A stretch of 64,000 nucleotides of DNA, from positions 1-64,000 of the forward strand of contig CBDCPP010000002.1 in assembly GCA_965220315.1 (NCBI GenBank), read 5' to 3'. A program made the translations under genes and the position numbers. Positions 34,664 to 42,555 of this stretch are shown in pieces (position 1 is the first letter of the stretch; every line of letters begins with the position of its first letter). The stretch is from JAPOXK01 sp965220315. Lineage in GTDB: Bacteria; Chloroflexota; Dehalococcoidia; Bin125. Under the pieces are notes generated by a model that saw only the letters and a program-made list of their open reading frames with translations, was not told where the DNA came from and searched no databases.

Positions 34664-36379
34664 ATGAAGCAAGCGAGTCAGCAGCAAAGCGATTCCACTG
34701 GTGAAAACGGGACGGCGCTGAGCCGACTCGAACGAAGCCTACGGGCCTGGGAGGGCGGCGAACTGGCAGCGTTTCTTGCGCGCCGGCCCGAGAGCAAGCC
34801 GGAGTACCGGACGGGCGCGGGAATCCCGGTGAAACGAATGTATACGGCGCTGGACGTGGCGGAGTTGCCGCTGGAGGAGATCGGACTGCCAGGAGCCTAC
34901 CCGTTCACACGGGGAGCCTATCCAACCATGTACCGCGGCCGCACGTGGACAATGCGGCAGATCGCGGGGTTCGGGACGGCGGCAGACACCAACGAACGGT
35001 TTAAATACTTGATTGCACAGGGGCAGACGGGTCTGTCGGTGGATTTCGATATGCCGACGCTAATGGGGTACGACTCCGACCACGCGATGAGTTTGGGAGA
35101 GGTGGGGCGGGAGGGCGTCGCGATCGATGTGTTGGACGACATGGAGGCCTTGTTCGAGGGGATCGACCTGACGCAGATCTCTGTGTCGATGACGATCAAT
35201 CCCTCGGCGTGGATCCTGCTGGCAATGTACGTCGCGGTGGCGGAGGGACGAGGCAACGACCTGCACCAGCTCTCGGGCACGATCCAGAACGACTGTCTCA
35301 AGGAGTACGTCGCGCAGAAGGAGTGGACGTTCCCGGTCCGCCCGTCAGTGCGGATCGTGCGGGACACGATCCAATACTGCGCAGAGCACATGCAGCGCTA
35401 CAACCCGGTCAATATCTCCGGGTATCACATCTCGGAAGCGGGAGCGACGGCGGTGCAAGAGGCAGCGTTCACGATCGCAAACGCGATCGCGTACGTCGAG
35501 GAGGTCACACGAGCAGGGTCAGACGTAGACGACTTCGCGTCACGCCTCTCGTTTTTCTTCGTGAGCCAGGCGGATCTGTTCGAGGAAGTGGCGAAGTTCC
35601 GAGCGGCGCGGCGGGTCTACGCCAAGGTGATGAAGGAACGGTTCGGGGCAAAGAAGCCGGAGTCGATGCGGTTGCGGTTCCACGCGCAGACAGCGGCGAT
35701 CACGCTGACGCAGCCACAGCCGTACGTGAATATTGTGCGGACCGCGTACCAAGCACTGTCGGCGGTTCTGGGGGGAGCGCAAAGTCTGCACACCAACGGC
35801 TTCGACGAGGCGTACACGATTCCCACGGAGGCGGCGATGAAGCTCTCGCTACGGACGCAGCAGGTGATCGCGGAGGAGACGAACGTGCCGTCCGTGATCG
35901 ATCCGCTGGGAGGTTCGTACTACGTGGAGAGTCTCACGACGCGGATCGAGAAGGAGATCTTCCAGATCCTGGATCAGGTGGATGCATTGGGCGGGACGAT
36001 CGCGGCGATCGAACAGGGCTGGTTCCAGCAGCAGATCGCAGACTCCGCCTATGAGTTCGCGCGCCGCAAGGAAAACGGGGAACGGCCGGTGATCGGAGTG
36101 AACAAGTACGTGGAGCCAGCGGAGGAAGCGCCGATCGAGACCCACCCATACGACGCAACGACGGAGCAGCGCCAGATCGAGCACTTGCGGCAGGTGAAGG
36201 CCTGCCGTGACGAGGCAGCGGTGGAGCGCTTGCTGGCGGAGCTGCGTGCGGCGGCGGCGGCGGATCAGAACGTCATGCCGGCGACGATCGCGGCGGTGAA
36301 AGCACGAGTAACGATGGGGGAGATCGTGACAACGTTGCAAGGGCTGTGGGGTACGTACCGGGAGCGGCCCGTATTTTGA
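34664..36379 (+). CDS. B12-dependent acyl-CoA mutase large subunit (ICM/HCM-like)
   Basis: A 571-residue catalytic barrel subunit without its own B12 domain. The substrate-channel motif is TRGAYPTMYRGRTWTMRQIAGF, and SGTIQNDCLKEYVAQKEW is followed by SVRIVRD and NISGYHISEAGA. Tyr86 occupies the position of Tyr89 of methylmalonyl-CoA mutase. The position of the carboxylate-binding Arg207 is Gln218, as in isobutyryl- and 2-hydroxyisobutyryl-CoA mutases. The substrate may therefore not be methylmalonyl-CoA. The ATG with GGAG 8 nt upstream is preferred over a GTG 18 bp earlier. No MeaB or epimerase gene is nearby. Confidence 0.92.
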   Translation: MKQASQQQSDSTGENGTALSRLERSLRAWEGGELAAFLARRPESKPEYRTGAGIPVKRMYTALDVAELPLEEIGLPGAYPFTRGAYPTMYRGRTWTMRQIAGFGTAADTNERFKYLIAQGQTGLSVDFDMPTLMGYDSDHAMSLGEVGREGVAIDVLDDMEALFEGIDLTQISVSMTINPSAWILLAMYVAVAEGRGNDLHQLSGTIQNDCLKEYVAQKEWTFPVRPSVRIVRDTIQYCAEHMQRYNPVNISGYHISEAGATAVQEAAFTIANAIAYVEEVTRAGSDVDDFASRLSFFFVSQADLFEEVAKFRAARRVYAKVMKERFGAKKPESMRLRFHAQTAAITLTQPQPYVNIVRTAYQALSAVLGGAQSLHTNGFDEAYTIPTEAAMKLSLRTQQVIAEETNVPSVIDPLGGSYYVESLTTRIEKEIFQILDQVDALGGTIAAIEQGWFQQQIADSAYEFARRKENGERPVIGVNKYVEPAEEAPIETHPYDATTEQRQIEHLRQVKACRDEAAVERLLAELRAAAAADQNVMPATIAAVKARVTMGEIVTTLQGLWGTYRERPVF

Positions 36380-36420
36380 TCGGTTCGCGGAGCGTTGCGA
36401 GAGCTGGCGTGGGTATCGCG

Positions 36421-36496
36421 GGGGACACGGGAGCCTGACGCGGCGGAAGGCTTGTGGGTGCTTCCCGCCAGTGGAAATCGGGAATACTGGACGGCT
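36421..36496 (+). repeat. Copy 1 of a diverged 73-bp repeat
   Basis: CACGGGAGCCTGACGCGGCG and the following bases up to ACTGGACGGCT match the segment before the CaiB gene at 37.7 kb (about 77 percent identical over 73 bp, counted by eye). The copy lies 41 bp after the mutase stop. It includes the counterpart of the CaiB start region (AATACTGGACGGCT versus GATGCTGGACGGCT), so it may be a remnant of a duplicated gene start. The remaining bases to 36615 hold no gene. Confidence 0.6.
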
Positions 36497-36615
36497 CCCC
36501 AATAGTGCTCTTCAGGAATCGCACGTAACTCGAACTCATGGTGATCGGCGACGAGGGTGGCAGCGTCGCGCAGACGACAGGGAACCACCGGAGGCGAGCA
36601 GCAGGAATATCAGGG

Positions 36616-37494
36616 TCAGGACAGTGGTAGTCGGCGGGCGCCGGCGACGGGTTGATCGCCGGTGGGATCGGCGAGGATGGCGCGGACAGCCTCGATGCCG
36701 TCGAGCAGGCGCGGGCCCGGGCGGCTGAACCAAGCGTTGGCGTCGAGCGCCCAGACGGCGCCGTTCGTGACGGCGGGCAGGGCGCGCCACTCGGGGCGGC
36801 GGGCGAGCGTTCCCGCCTCGCGAACGACTTCATCGAGCGAGAGGCCGCAGGGAAGCAAGACTACGACATCGGGCCGGGAAACGGCGATGGCGGACCAGGT
36901 CACGCGCTCCGATCTCTCACCGGGGCGGCCGAGGGTGTCCTCGCCGCCCGCGCGTGCGATCTGCTCGGGCACCCAGTGTCCAGCGGCGTAGGGTGGGTCG
37001 AGCCATTCAAGGGCAGGGGTGCGCGGCACCATCCGCTCGCGCATCTCCGTCGCCAGGCGCGCGCCCTCGGCGGAGCGGCCAGCGGCCTCGCCGACCTCCT
37101 CGACAGAGCGGGCGACGCCTTCGAGATCGAGAGGCGTCAGTGTGAGCACGCGGGCGCCGAGCTGCTCTTCATGTACGACACGGTGGACTTGCCTTTCACT
37201 CACCGCGCAGATATTGCAGAGGGCCTGGGTGATCACGAGGTCAGGCCGAATCTCGCGCAGTCGCGGGACATCGATCGTGTAAGTGGAGCCGCCCGCAGCG
37301 AGCAGGCCACTGATGACGGCGTCGATCTCGGCCTGGGGCAGGCCGCGCGTCTCCACGGCGGGGCCGGTGAGAACAGGCAGGCCGCGCGCGCCGGCCGGGT
37401 AGTCGCACTCGTGGGAAACCCCGACAACCTCGGCTCCGGCGCCGATGGCGAAGACGATCTCCGTAGCGCTGGGGAGAAGCGAGGCGATGCGCAT
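36616..37494 (-). CDS. Cobalamin-binding / BtuF-like substrate-binding-fold protein
   Basis: A 292-residue periplasmic-binding-protein fold (MRIASLLPSATEIVFAIGAGAEVVGVSHECDYP, ITQALCNICAVSERQV, WLDPPYAAGHWVPEQIARAGG). It resembles BtuF-type corrinoid-binding proteins but lacks a signal peptide, a variant common in many bacteria as a cytoplasmic cobalamin-binding protein. Close to the B12-dependent mutase genes, so it may bind or handle their cofactor; no transporter subunits are adjacent. It is oriented opposite to both neighbours. Confidence 0.85.
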   Translation of the reverse strand: MRIASLLPSATEIVFAIGAGAEVVGVSHECDYPAGARGLPVLTGPAVETRGLPQAEIDAVISGLLAAGGSTYTIDVPRLREIRPDLVITQALCNICAVSERQVHRVVHEEQLGARVLTLTPLDLEGVARSVEEVGEAAGRSAEGARLATEMRERMVPRTPALEWLDPPYAAGHWVPEQIARAGGEDTLGRPGERSERVTWSAIAVSRPDVVVLLPCGLSLDEVVREAGTLARRPEWRALPAVTNGAVWALDANAWFSRPGPRLLDGIEAVRAILADPTGDQPVAGARRLPLS

Positions 37495-37626
37495 GTCTTT
37501 CCTCAGCTTGGCCAGTCACGCGGACGTGCGCAAACCGGGCGGGCTTCACCAGGCGAGCGGGAGCAGCGGCGATCTGAGTAGTTCGTGGAGCGTCGAGAGG
37601 GAAAGGAAACCAGAAGAGGCGCTGCC

Positions 37627-37701
37627 GGGGCACGGGAGCTTGACGCGGCGGGAGGCGTGTAGGAACTTCCCTGAAGCGGAGGCGGGGGATGCTGGACGGC
37701 T
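37627..37701 (+). repeat. Copy 2 of a diverged 73-bp repeat, at the CaiB start
   Basis: Second copy of the 36.4-kb repeat, ending with the first codons of the CaiB gene (ATG at 37689). A GGGAG...CTTCCC inverted pair is retained in both copies with partly compensating changes. The rest of the intergenic space between the BtuF-like gene and CaiB shows no other feature. Confidence 0.6.
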
Positions 37702-40133
37702 ATCGTGTCCTCGATCTGACGAATGAGCGCGGGCTGCTTTGCGGATTGATCTTGTCCGACTTGGGAGCGGACGTGATTCAGGTAGAGCCGCCGGGTGGGT
37801 CTGCAGCGCGCCGCCGTGGACCGTTCGTGGGGGACGACCCCGATCCCGAGCAGTCGCTGTACTGGTGGGCCTACTGCCGCGGCAAGCGGAGCGTGACGCT
37901 GGACTTGGAAGAGCAGGCCGGGCAGGAGGATCTGCGAGCACTGGTCAAGGGGGCGCACTTCCTGATCGAGTCGGAGCCGCCGAGGACGATGGCGAACCGC
38001 GGTTTGAGCTACGCCGAACTGTCGCAGGAGAACCCGGGACTCGTGTACGTATCGATCACGCCGTTTGGGCAGGACGGGCCCAAGGCGAGCTGGGCGGACA
38101 GCGACATTACGATCATGGCGGCGGCGGGACCGCTGAGCTTGGCCGGGGAGCAAGGGCACACGCCGGTGCGCTGCACCGCGCCGCAGGCGTATCAGCACGC
38201 GGCGGCGGAAGCAGCGGGGGCGGCCTTGATTGCGCACCACGCGCGGCGGCGGAGCGGGCAGGGCCAGCACGTCGACGTGGCAGCGCAGCAGTGCGTGGCA
38301 GCGGCGACGATGTCGCAGATCATCAGCGCGAGGATCAACGAGCAAGAGGCAGTACGGGCCGGCGGCGGGATGCGGTTCGGGCCGATCGAAGCGCGAGTCA
38401 TCTTCCCGGCCAAAGACGGGCATATCTCACTGACGCTGCTGTTCGGGCAGGCGATGGGCCCGTTCACACGCCGAATGATGGAGTGGATGTACGAAGAGGG
38501 AGCCTGCGATGAGGCGACGCTCAACAAAGACTGGCTCGCCTACGCAGATCTGCTGCTGAGCGGCGAGGAACCGCTAGAGGAGTTCGAACGGGTCAAGGAT
38601 CTGGTGGCAGCGTTCACGGCGACAAAGACGAAGGCGGCGCTGTTCACGGCGGCGCGCGAGCGGGGCTTGCTGCTGGTGCCGGTCTACACGACGGCAGAGG
38701 TTGTAGAGAGTGAGCATCTGGCGGCGCGGGGGTACTGGCAGGAGGTGGAGCATACGGCACTGGGTAAGGCGGTGCGGTACCCGGGGCCGTTCGTGCAGTT
38801 CCGGGACGATCCGATCCGCTACAGACGGGCGGCGCCGCGCATCGGCCAACACAACGGTGAGGTGCTGAGCGCAACGCCGCAGCTGCGCGTGCCCACGCCC
38901 CCGCGGTCCGAAGCGAGGACGGCCGGACCGCTACCGCTCGCGGACGTGAAAGTGCTGGACTTCATGTGGGTGATCGCCGGGCCGACGGCGACGCGCACGA
39001 TGGCGGACTATGGGGCGACGATCGTGCGCGTGGAGTCGACGCACCGGGTCGAGACGGCGCGGACGGTTTCACCGTTCCACAACGGGGAGCCGGGGCCGGA
39101 CTCGGGGCTGTTCGGGAACTACAACGCGGGCAAGCTGGGGTTAACGCTCAATTTGGGGACGGCGGAGGGGCGGGCTGTCGCGCTGGACTTGGTGCGCTGG
39201 GCGGACATCGTGACGGAGGCGTTCTCACCGAAGGCGATGCGGGCATGGGGACTGGACTATGCATCTCTGCGGGCGACGAAGCCGGAGATCATCATGCTGA
39301 GCACCTGCCTATTCGGGCAGAGCGGGCCGCTGGCCGGGGTGGCAGGGTACGGCACGATGGGATCGGCGATCTCTGGCTTCATCAACCTCGGCGGCTTCCG
39401 TGACCGGCAGCCGGTAGGACCGTATGGCGCCTACACCGACTACTGCGCCCCGCGTTTCACCCTGGCGGCGCTCATTGCGGCGCTGGAGCGCCGGGACCGG
39501 ACGGGGAAGGGAACGTACATCGACCAAGCGCAGGCGGAGTCTTCGTTGCATTTCATCGCGCCAGCGTTGTTGGATTACACGGTGAACGGCCGGGTCCAAC
39601 AGCGCGACGGAAACCGAGACCCTCATATGGCGCCGCACGGTGTGTATCGTACCGCGGGAGCGGACGACTGGGTGGCGGTCGCGGTGCGCGACGAAGCGGA
39701 GTGGGGAAGGCTTTGTACGGCGATGGGGCAAAGCGATCTGGCCGGGGAAGCGCGGTTCGCGACGCTGCGCGATCGCAAGGCGAACGAAGCGGCGCTGGAC
39801 GCGATTGTGGAGAACTGGACCGTGCAACGGGCGGCAGAGCAGATCGAGGCGCAGCTGCAGGCCGCGGGGATTCCGGCGTCCGTTGTGCAGGGGAGTGCGC
39901 GCTGCGCGATGGACCCGCAGTTGCAGCACCGGGAGCATTTTGTAGATCTGGATCATCCGGTGCACGGGAAGACGACCGTGGAAAACTCGCGGTTCCGGCT
40001 ATCGCGGACGCCCGCCGCGGTGCGGCGCTGCGCTCCGCCGTTCGGCCGAGACAACGAGTACGTGCTTAAGAAGATTCTGGGCTACGACGACGAGCGGGTG
40101 ACCGAGCTGATCATCGCGGGGGCGCTGGACTAG
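37689..40133 (+). CDS. Tandem-domain CaiB/BaiF (type III) CoA-transferase
   Basis: An 814-residue protein holding two full CaiB/BaiF domains. Domain 1 begins YRVLDLTNERGLLCGLILSDLGADVIQVEPPGG, with the catalytic-Asp segment GQGQHVDVAAQQ. Domain 2 begins near 425 (DVKVLDFMWVIAGPTATRTMADYGATIVRVE), with GKGTYIDQAQAE. Type III CoA-transferases move CoA between acyl groups and free acids by way of a mixed anhydride on this aspartate. Both domains appear intact. Fused forms presumably replace a homo- or heterodimer. The acceptor is unknown. The 3' end overlaps the convergent MFS gene by 4 bp. Confidence 0.92.
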   Translation: MLDGYRVLDLTNERGLLCGLILSDLGADVIQVEPPGGSAARRRGPFVGDDPDPEQSLYWWAYCRGKRSVTLDLEEQAGQEDLRALVKGAHFLIESEPPRTMANRGLSYAELSQENPGLVYVSITPFGQDGPKASWADSDITIMAAAGPLSLAGEQGHTPVRCTAPQAYQHAAAEAAGAALIAHHARRRSGQGQHVDVAAQQCVAAATMSQIISARINEQEAVRAGGGMRFGPIEARVIFPAKDGHISLTLLFGQAMGPFTRRMMEWMYEEGACDEATLNKDWLAYADLLLSGEEPLEEFERVKDLVAAFTATKTKAALFTAARERGLLLVPVYTTAEVVESEHLAARGYWQEVEHTALGKAVRYPGPFVQFRDDPIRYRRAAPRIGQHNGEVLSATPQLRVPTPPRSEARTAGPLPLADVKVLDFMWVIAGPTATRTMADYGATIVRVESTHRVETARTVSPFHNGEPGPDSGLFGNYNAGKLGLTLNLGTAEGRAVALDLVRWADIVTEAFSPKAMRAWGLDYASLRATKPEIIMLSTCLFGQSGPLAGVAGYGTMGSAISGFINLGGFRDRQPVGPYGAYTDYCAPRFTLAALIAALERRDRTGKGTYIDQAQAESSLHFIAPALLDYTVNGRVQQRDGNRDPHMAPHGVYRTAGADDWVAVAVRDEAEWGRLCTAMGQSDLAGEARFATLRDRKANEAALDAIVENWTVQRAAEQIEAQLQAAGIPASVVQGSARCAMDPQLQHREHFVDLDHPVHGKTTVENSRFRLSRTPAAVRRCAPPFGRDNEYVLKKILGYDDERVTELIIAGALD

Positions 40134-41398
40134 CGGCTCAGCCCTCCGTGAGGGCGCGAGAGGCGGAGCGTGAGGCCGAAGAACGCGATGGCGAGAGCGA
40201 AGACGCCGATGAAGAGGATGAGCGCCAGATCGTAGGAGCCGGTGGCATCGAAGATGGCCCCGGCGACGGTGGGGGCGCTGACCATAATCCCGATGCGGAT
40301 GAATCCGACGGTCCCGAGGATGGTACCGAAGTGGGCGGGGCCGAAGGTGCGAACGAGGGCGAGCGGCTCTAACAGGGCGGGGCCACCCTCGTTGATCGAC
40401 CAGAAGAGGATGAAGACGGCGATCGCGGCGAGGCCGGTGTCGCCGAGGAGGACGCCGGCGGCGCAGAGGCCGCCGCCAGCGACGAGCATTCCTACGTACT
40501 CATAGCGGAAGCCACGGTCGACGAGCCAAGAGAAGGCGACGCGCGAGAGGATGCCGGAGGCGGCCATGATCGAGAGGATGGTGGAGGCGCCTGCAGTACT
40601 GACGCCTTCGGATTCGAAGAGAGGGATGGTGTGGATGACGAAGCCGAAGCTGGCGTAGAAGAAGGCGGCGATACCGAGCGTGATGGTCCAGAAGATGGGG
40701 GTACGGATGGCGGCGTGGAGAGTGAGTCCGGCCTGGGGTTCGAGCACGGCGACCTGGCCAGGATCGAGAGCGGCGCCATCAAGGCGGAGGCCGCGGTCGG
40801 CGGGATCATTGCGGATGACGAAAAGCGCGAGCGGGGTAAGCACGCCCCCGAGGACACCAGCGGAGCTAAGAAAGGCGACGTTCCAACCGAACTCAGCGAT
40901 AAGGATGCGGAAGATCGGGACGCCAGCGATCCCGCCGAGAGAGATACCAACGGCAAGGATGCCAAGGGCCACGCCGCGCCGCCGGGAGAACCAGCGTGAG
41001 GCAAGCGCCTGGAAGGGAACGACGAAGGTCATGGCGAGGGAAACACCGGCGAGTGCGTAGAAGAGGTACCACTGCCAGAGGGCGGCGGTGGTGCTGAGCA
41101 ACCCGTAGGCGCTCACGCCGATGAGCGCGCCGACGAGGATGACGGAGCGCGGCCCGTAGCGATCGGTCCACTTCCCCACGAGTGGCGAGGAGAGGCCGCT
41201 GGCAATGAAGGCGATGGTGATGGCGAAAGAGACCTCTGCGCGTGTCCAACCAAACTGCTGCTCTATCGGATCGATGTAGAGACCGAAGGTCCAGACCAGC
41301 AGCGCGCTGGAGACGGCGATGCCGAATCCGGAAGCCAACATGAGCCACCAGCCGTAATGGAACTGGTGCGGGCTGGGGAGGCGTGCGAGGGCGTTCAA
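40130..41398 (-). CDS. MFS transporter (monocarboxylate-type)
   Basis: A 422-residue integral membrane protein with 12 predicted helices. It starts FHYGWWLMLASGFGIAVSSALLVWTFGLYIDPI and has the loop-2 motif GKWTDRYGPRSVILVGA and RRRGVALGILAVGISLGG. This resembles the OFA/monocarboxylate-like MFS group, which imports or exports organic acids. It is coupled to the upstream EamA transporter gene by an ATGA overlap. Substrate unknown; organic acids handled by neighbouring CoA enzymes are plausible. Confidence 0.88.
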   Translation of the reverse strand: MNALARLPSPHQFHYGWWLMLASGFGIAVSSALLVWTFGLYIDPIEQQFGWTRAEVSFAITIAFIASGLSSPLVGKWTDRYGPRSVILVGALIGVSAYGLLSTTAALWQWYLFYALAGVSLAMTFVVPFQALASRWFSRRRGVALGILAVGISLGGIAGVPIFRILIAEFGWNVAFLSSAGVLGGVLTPLALFVIRNDPADRGLRLDGAALDPGQVAVLEPQAGLTLHAAIRTPIFWTITLGIAAFFYASFGFVIHTIPLFESEGVSTAGASTILSIMAASGILSRVAFSWLVDRGFRYEYVGMLVAGGGLCAAGVLLGDTGLAAIAVFILFWSINEGGPALLEPLALVRTFGPAHFGTILGTVGFIRIGIMVSAPTVAGAIFDATGSYDLALILFIGVFALAIAFFGLTLRLSRPHGGLSR

Positions 41399-42447
41399 GC
41401 GAGCAAGACAATTCCGGCGAGGGCCACGATCGTGCCGATCACCGCCCAGCGGGTGATGCGTTCATGGAGGAAGATCACAGCAAGAGGGAGACCGAAGAGC
41501 GGTGAGGTAGAGATGACAGCGACGGCGCCGCCCGCGCCGAGCTCTTGGACGGCCGGAATGAAGAGCAGCCCGGCCGCGCCGCTGCCGATAGCGCCAGCCA
41601 GCAGCAGCACTACAAGGCTGCGTTTGGAGACATCGCGGCGGCGCACGTGGGAGCGGGGCCAAAGGAGCACAAGCGGGGCCAGAAAGCCGAGGATCAGGGG
41701 CATACGCGGGAGAGTAGCGGCGGCTGGGGCAACGTCGATGGAAGCGTCGCGAAGCATGACGCTCGCGACCGCGAAGGAAAGGGCGGTGAGGAAGGCGACG
41801 CTAACCCCAAGGACTAGGCGGTGAGCCATGAGCAAGCGCCAGGCGCGGTGGCGGATGGCAGGGGCAGGCGGCGGAGCCACGCCGAGGACGGGGATGGCGG
41901 GAGGGGGCGCCAGCACAACAGCGCGGATCGGGGCGAGGGCTGACGTTGCGAGGCTGACTCTTTTGGTCCCACGGACAAGCTGGCGGATCTGAGCGAGCGG
42001 GGAGGGAACGTTGGTTCCGGGCTGGCCGTAAAGCGCGACGGCGTAGACACCGAGAGCGATGAGCACGGCGCCCAAGCCATCGGACCAGGTAGCCGATTCA
42101 CCGAGGAAGATCGCGGCGAGAGCGAAGGAGAGAAGAATCTGCAGCCCTACGACGATCGTGAAGGTGCGACTCAGCCCAATTAGGAAGAGCGCGGCCACGT
42201 AGAGCGTCTCGCCCAAACCTGAGGCGAGGAAGCCAGCGAGGCTCAAGCGCCAGAGATCGTGCAGAGCGAGAGACCAGAGTGCGTCCTGCGCTCCCAAAGC
42301 GAACAGGGCAACCACGAAGAATCCGCCGGCGCCGAGAGCGCGGATCAGGCTGAGCGACAGCGTATCCATGCGCTGTGCCTGCTGGGTCATGATCGCGCTC
42401 GCGATAGCCCAGAGCACGGCACTGCCGATGCCGGCTGCGATCCCCAC
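41395..42447 (-). CDS. EamA/DMT-family transporter
   Basis: A 350-residue membrane protein with two EamA-type repeats of about five helices each, separated by a hydrophilic loop of about 65 residues (QPGTNVPSPLAQ...APAIRHRAWR). Signatures include GLGETLYVAALFLIGLSRTFTIVVGLQILLSFALAAIFLGE and VISTSPLFGLPLAVIFLHERITRWAVIG. Probably exports or imports small metabolites. It is the first of a two-transporter operon on the minus strand, separated by about 110 bp from the upstream flavoprotein gene. Confidence 0.88.
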   Translation of the reverse strand: MGIAAGIGSAVLWAIASAIMTQQAQRMDTLSLSLIRALGAGGFFVVALFALGAQDALWSLALHDLWRLSLAGFLASGLGETLYVAALFLIGLSRTFTIVVGLQILLSFALAAIFLGESATWSDGLGAVLIALGVYAVALYGQPGTNVPSPLAQIRQLVRGTKRVSLATSALAPIRAVVLAPPPAIPVLGVAPPPAPAIRHRAWRLLMAHRLVLGVSVAFLTALSFAVASVMLRDASIDVAPAAATLPRMPLILGFLAPLVLLWPRSHVRRRDVSKRSLVVLLLAGAIGSGAAGLLFIPAVQELGAGGAVAVISTSPLFGLPLAVIFLHERITRWAVIGTIVALAGIVLLA

Positions 42448-42555
42448 TGCTGCCTCCGGAGGGGTGACTGGACTCGGGCGCAGTCACCTCCAACAGGCTA
42501 CAGGCGGGGCGGAGCGTGGACGAGTATGCCAGTGACCGCGCCCGGAACCGGCATG

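Noticed and set aside
34179..36379. Plain methylmalonyl-CoA mutase call
   Set aside because: The Arg207 equivalent is glutamine and epimerase/MeaB genes are absent, so a broader mutase call was used.
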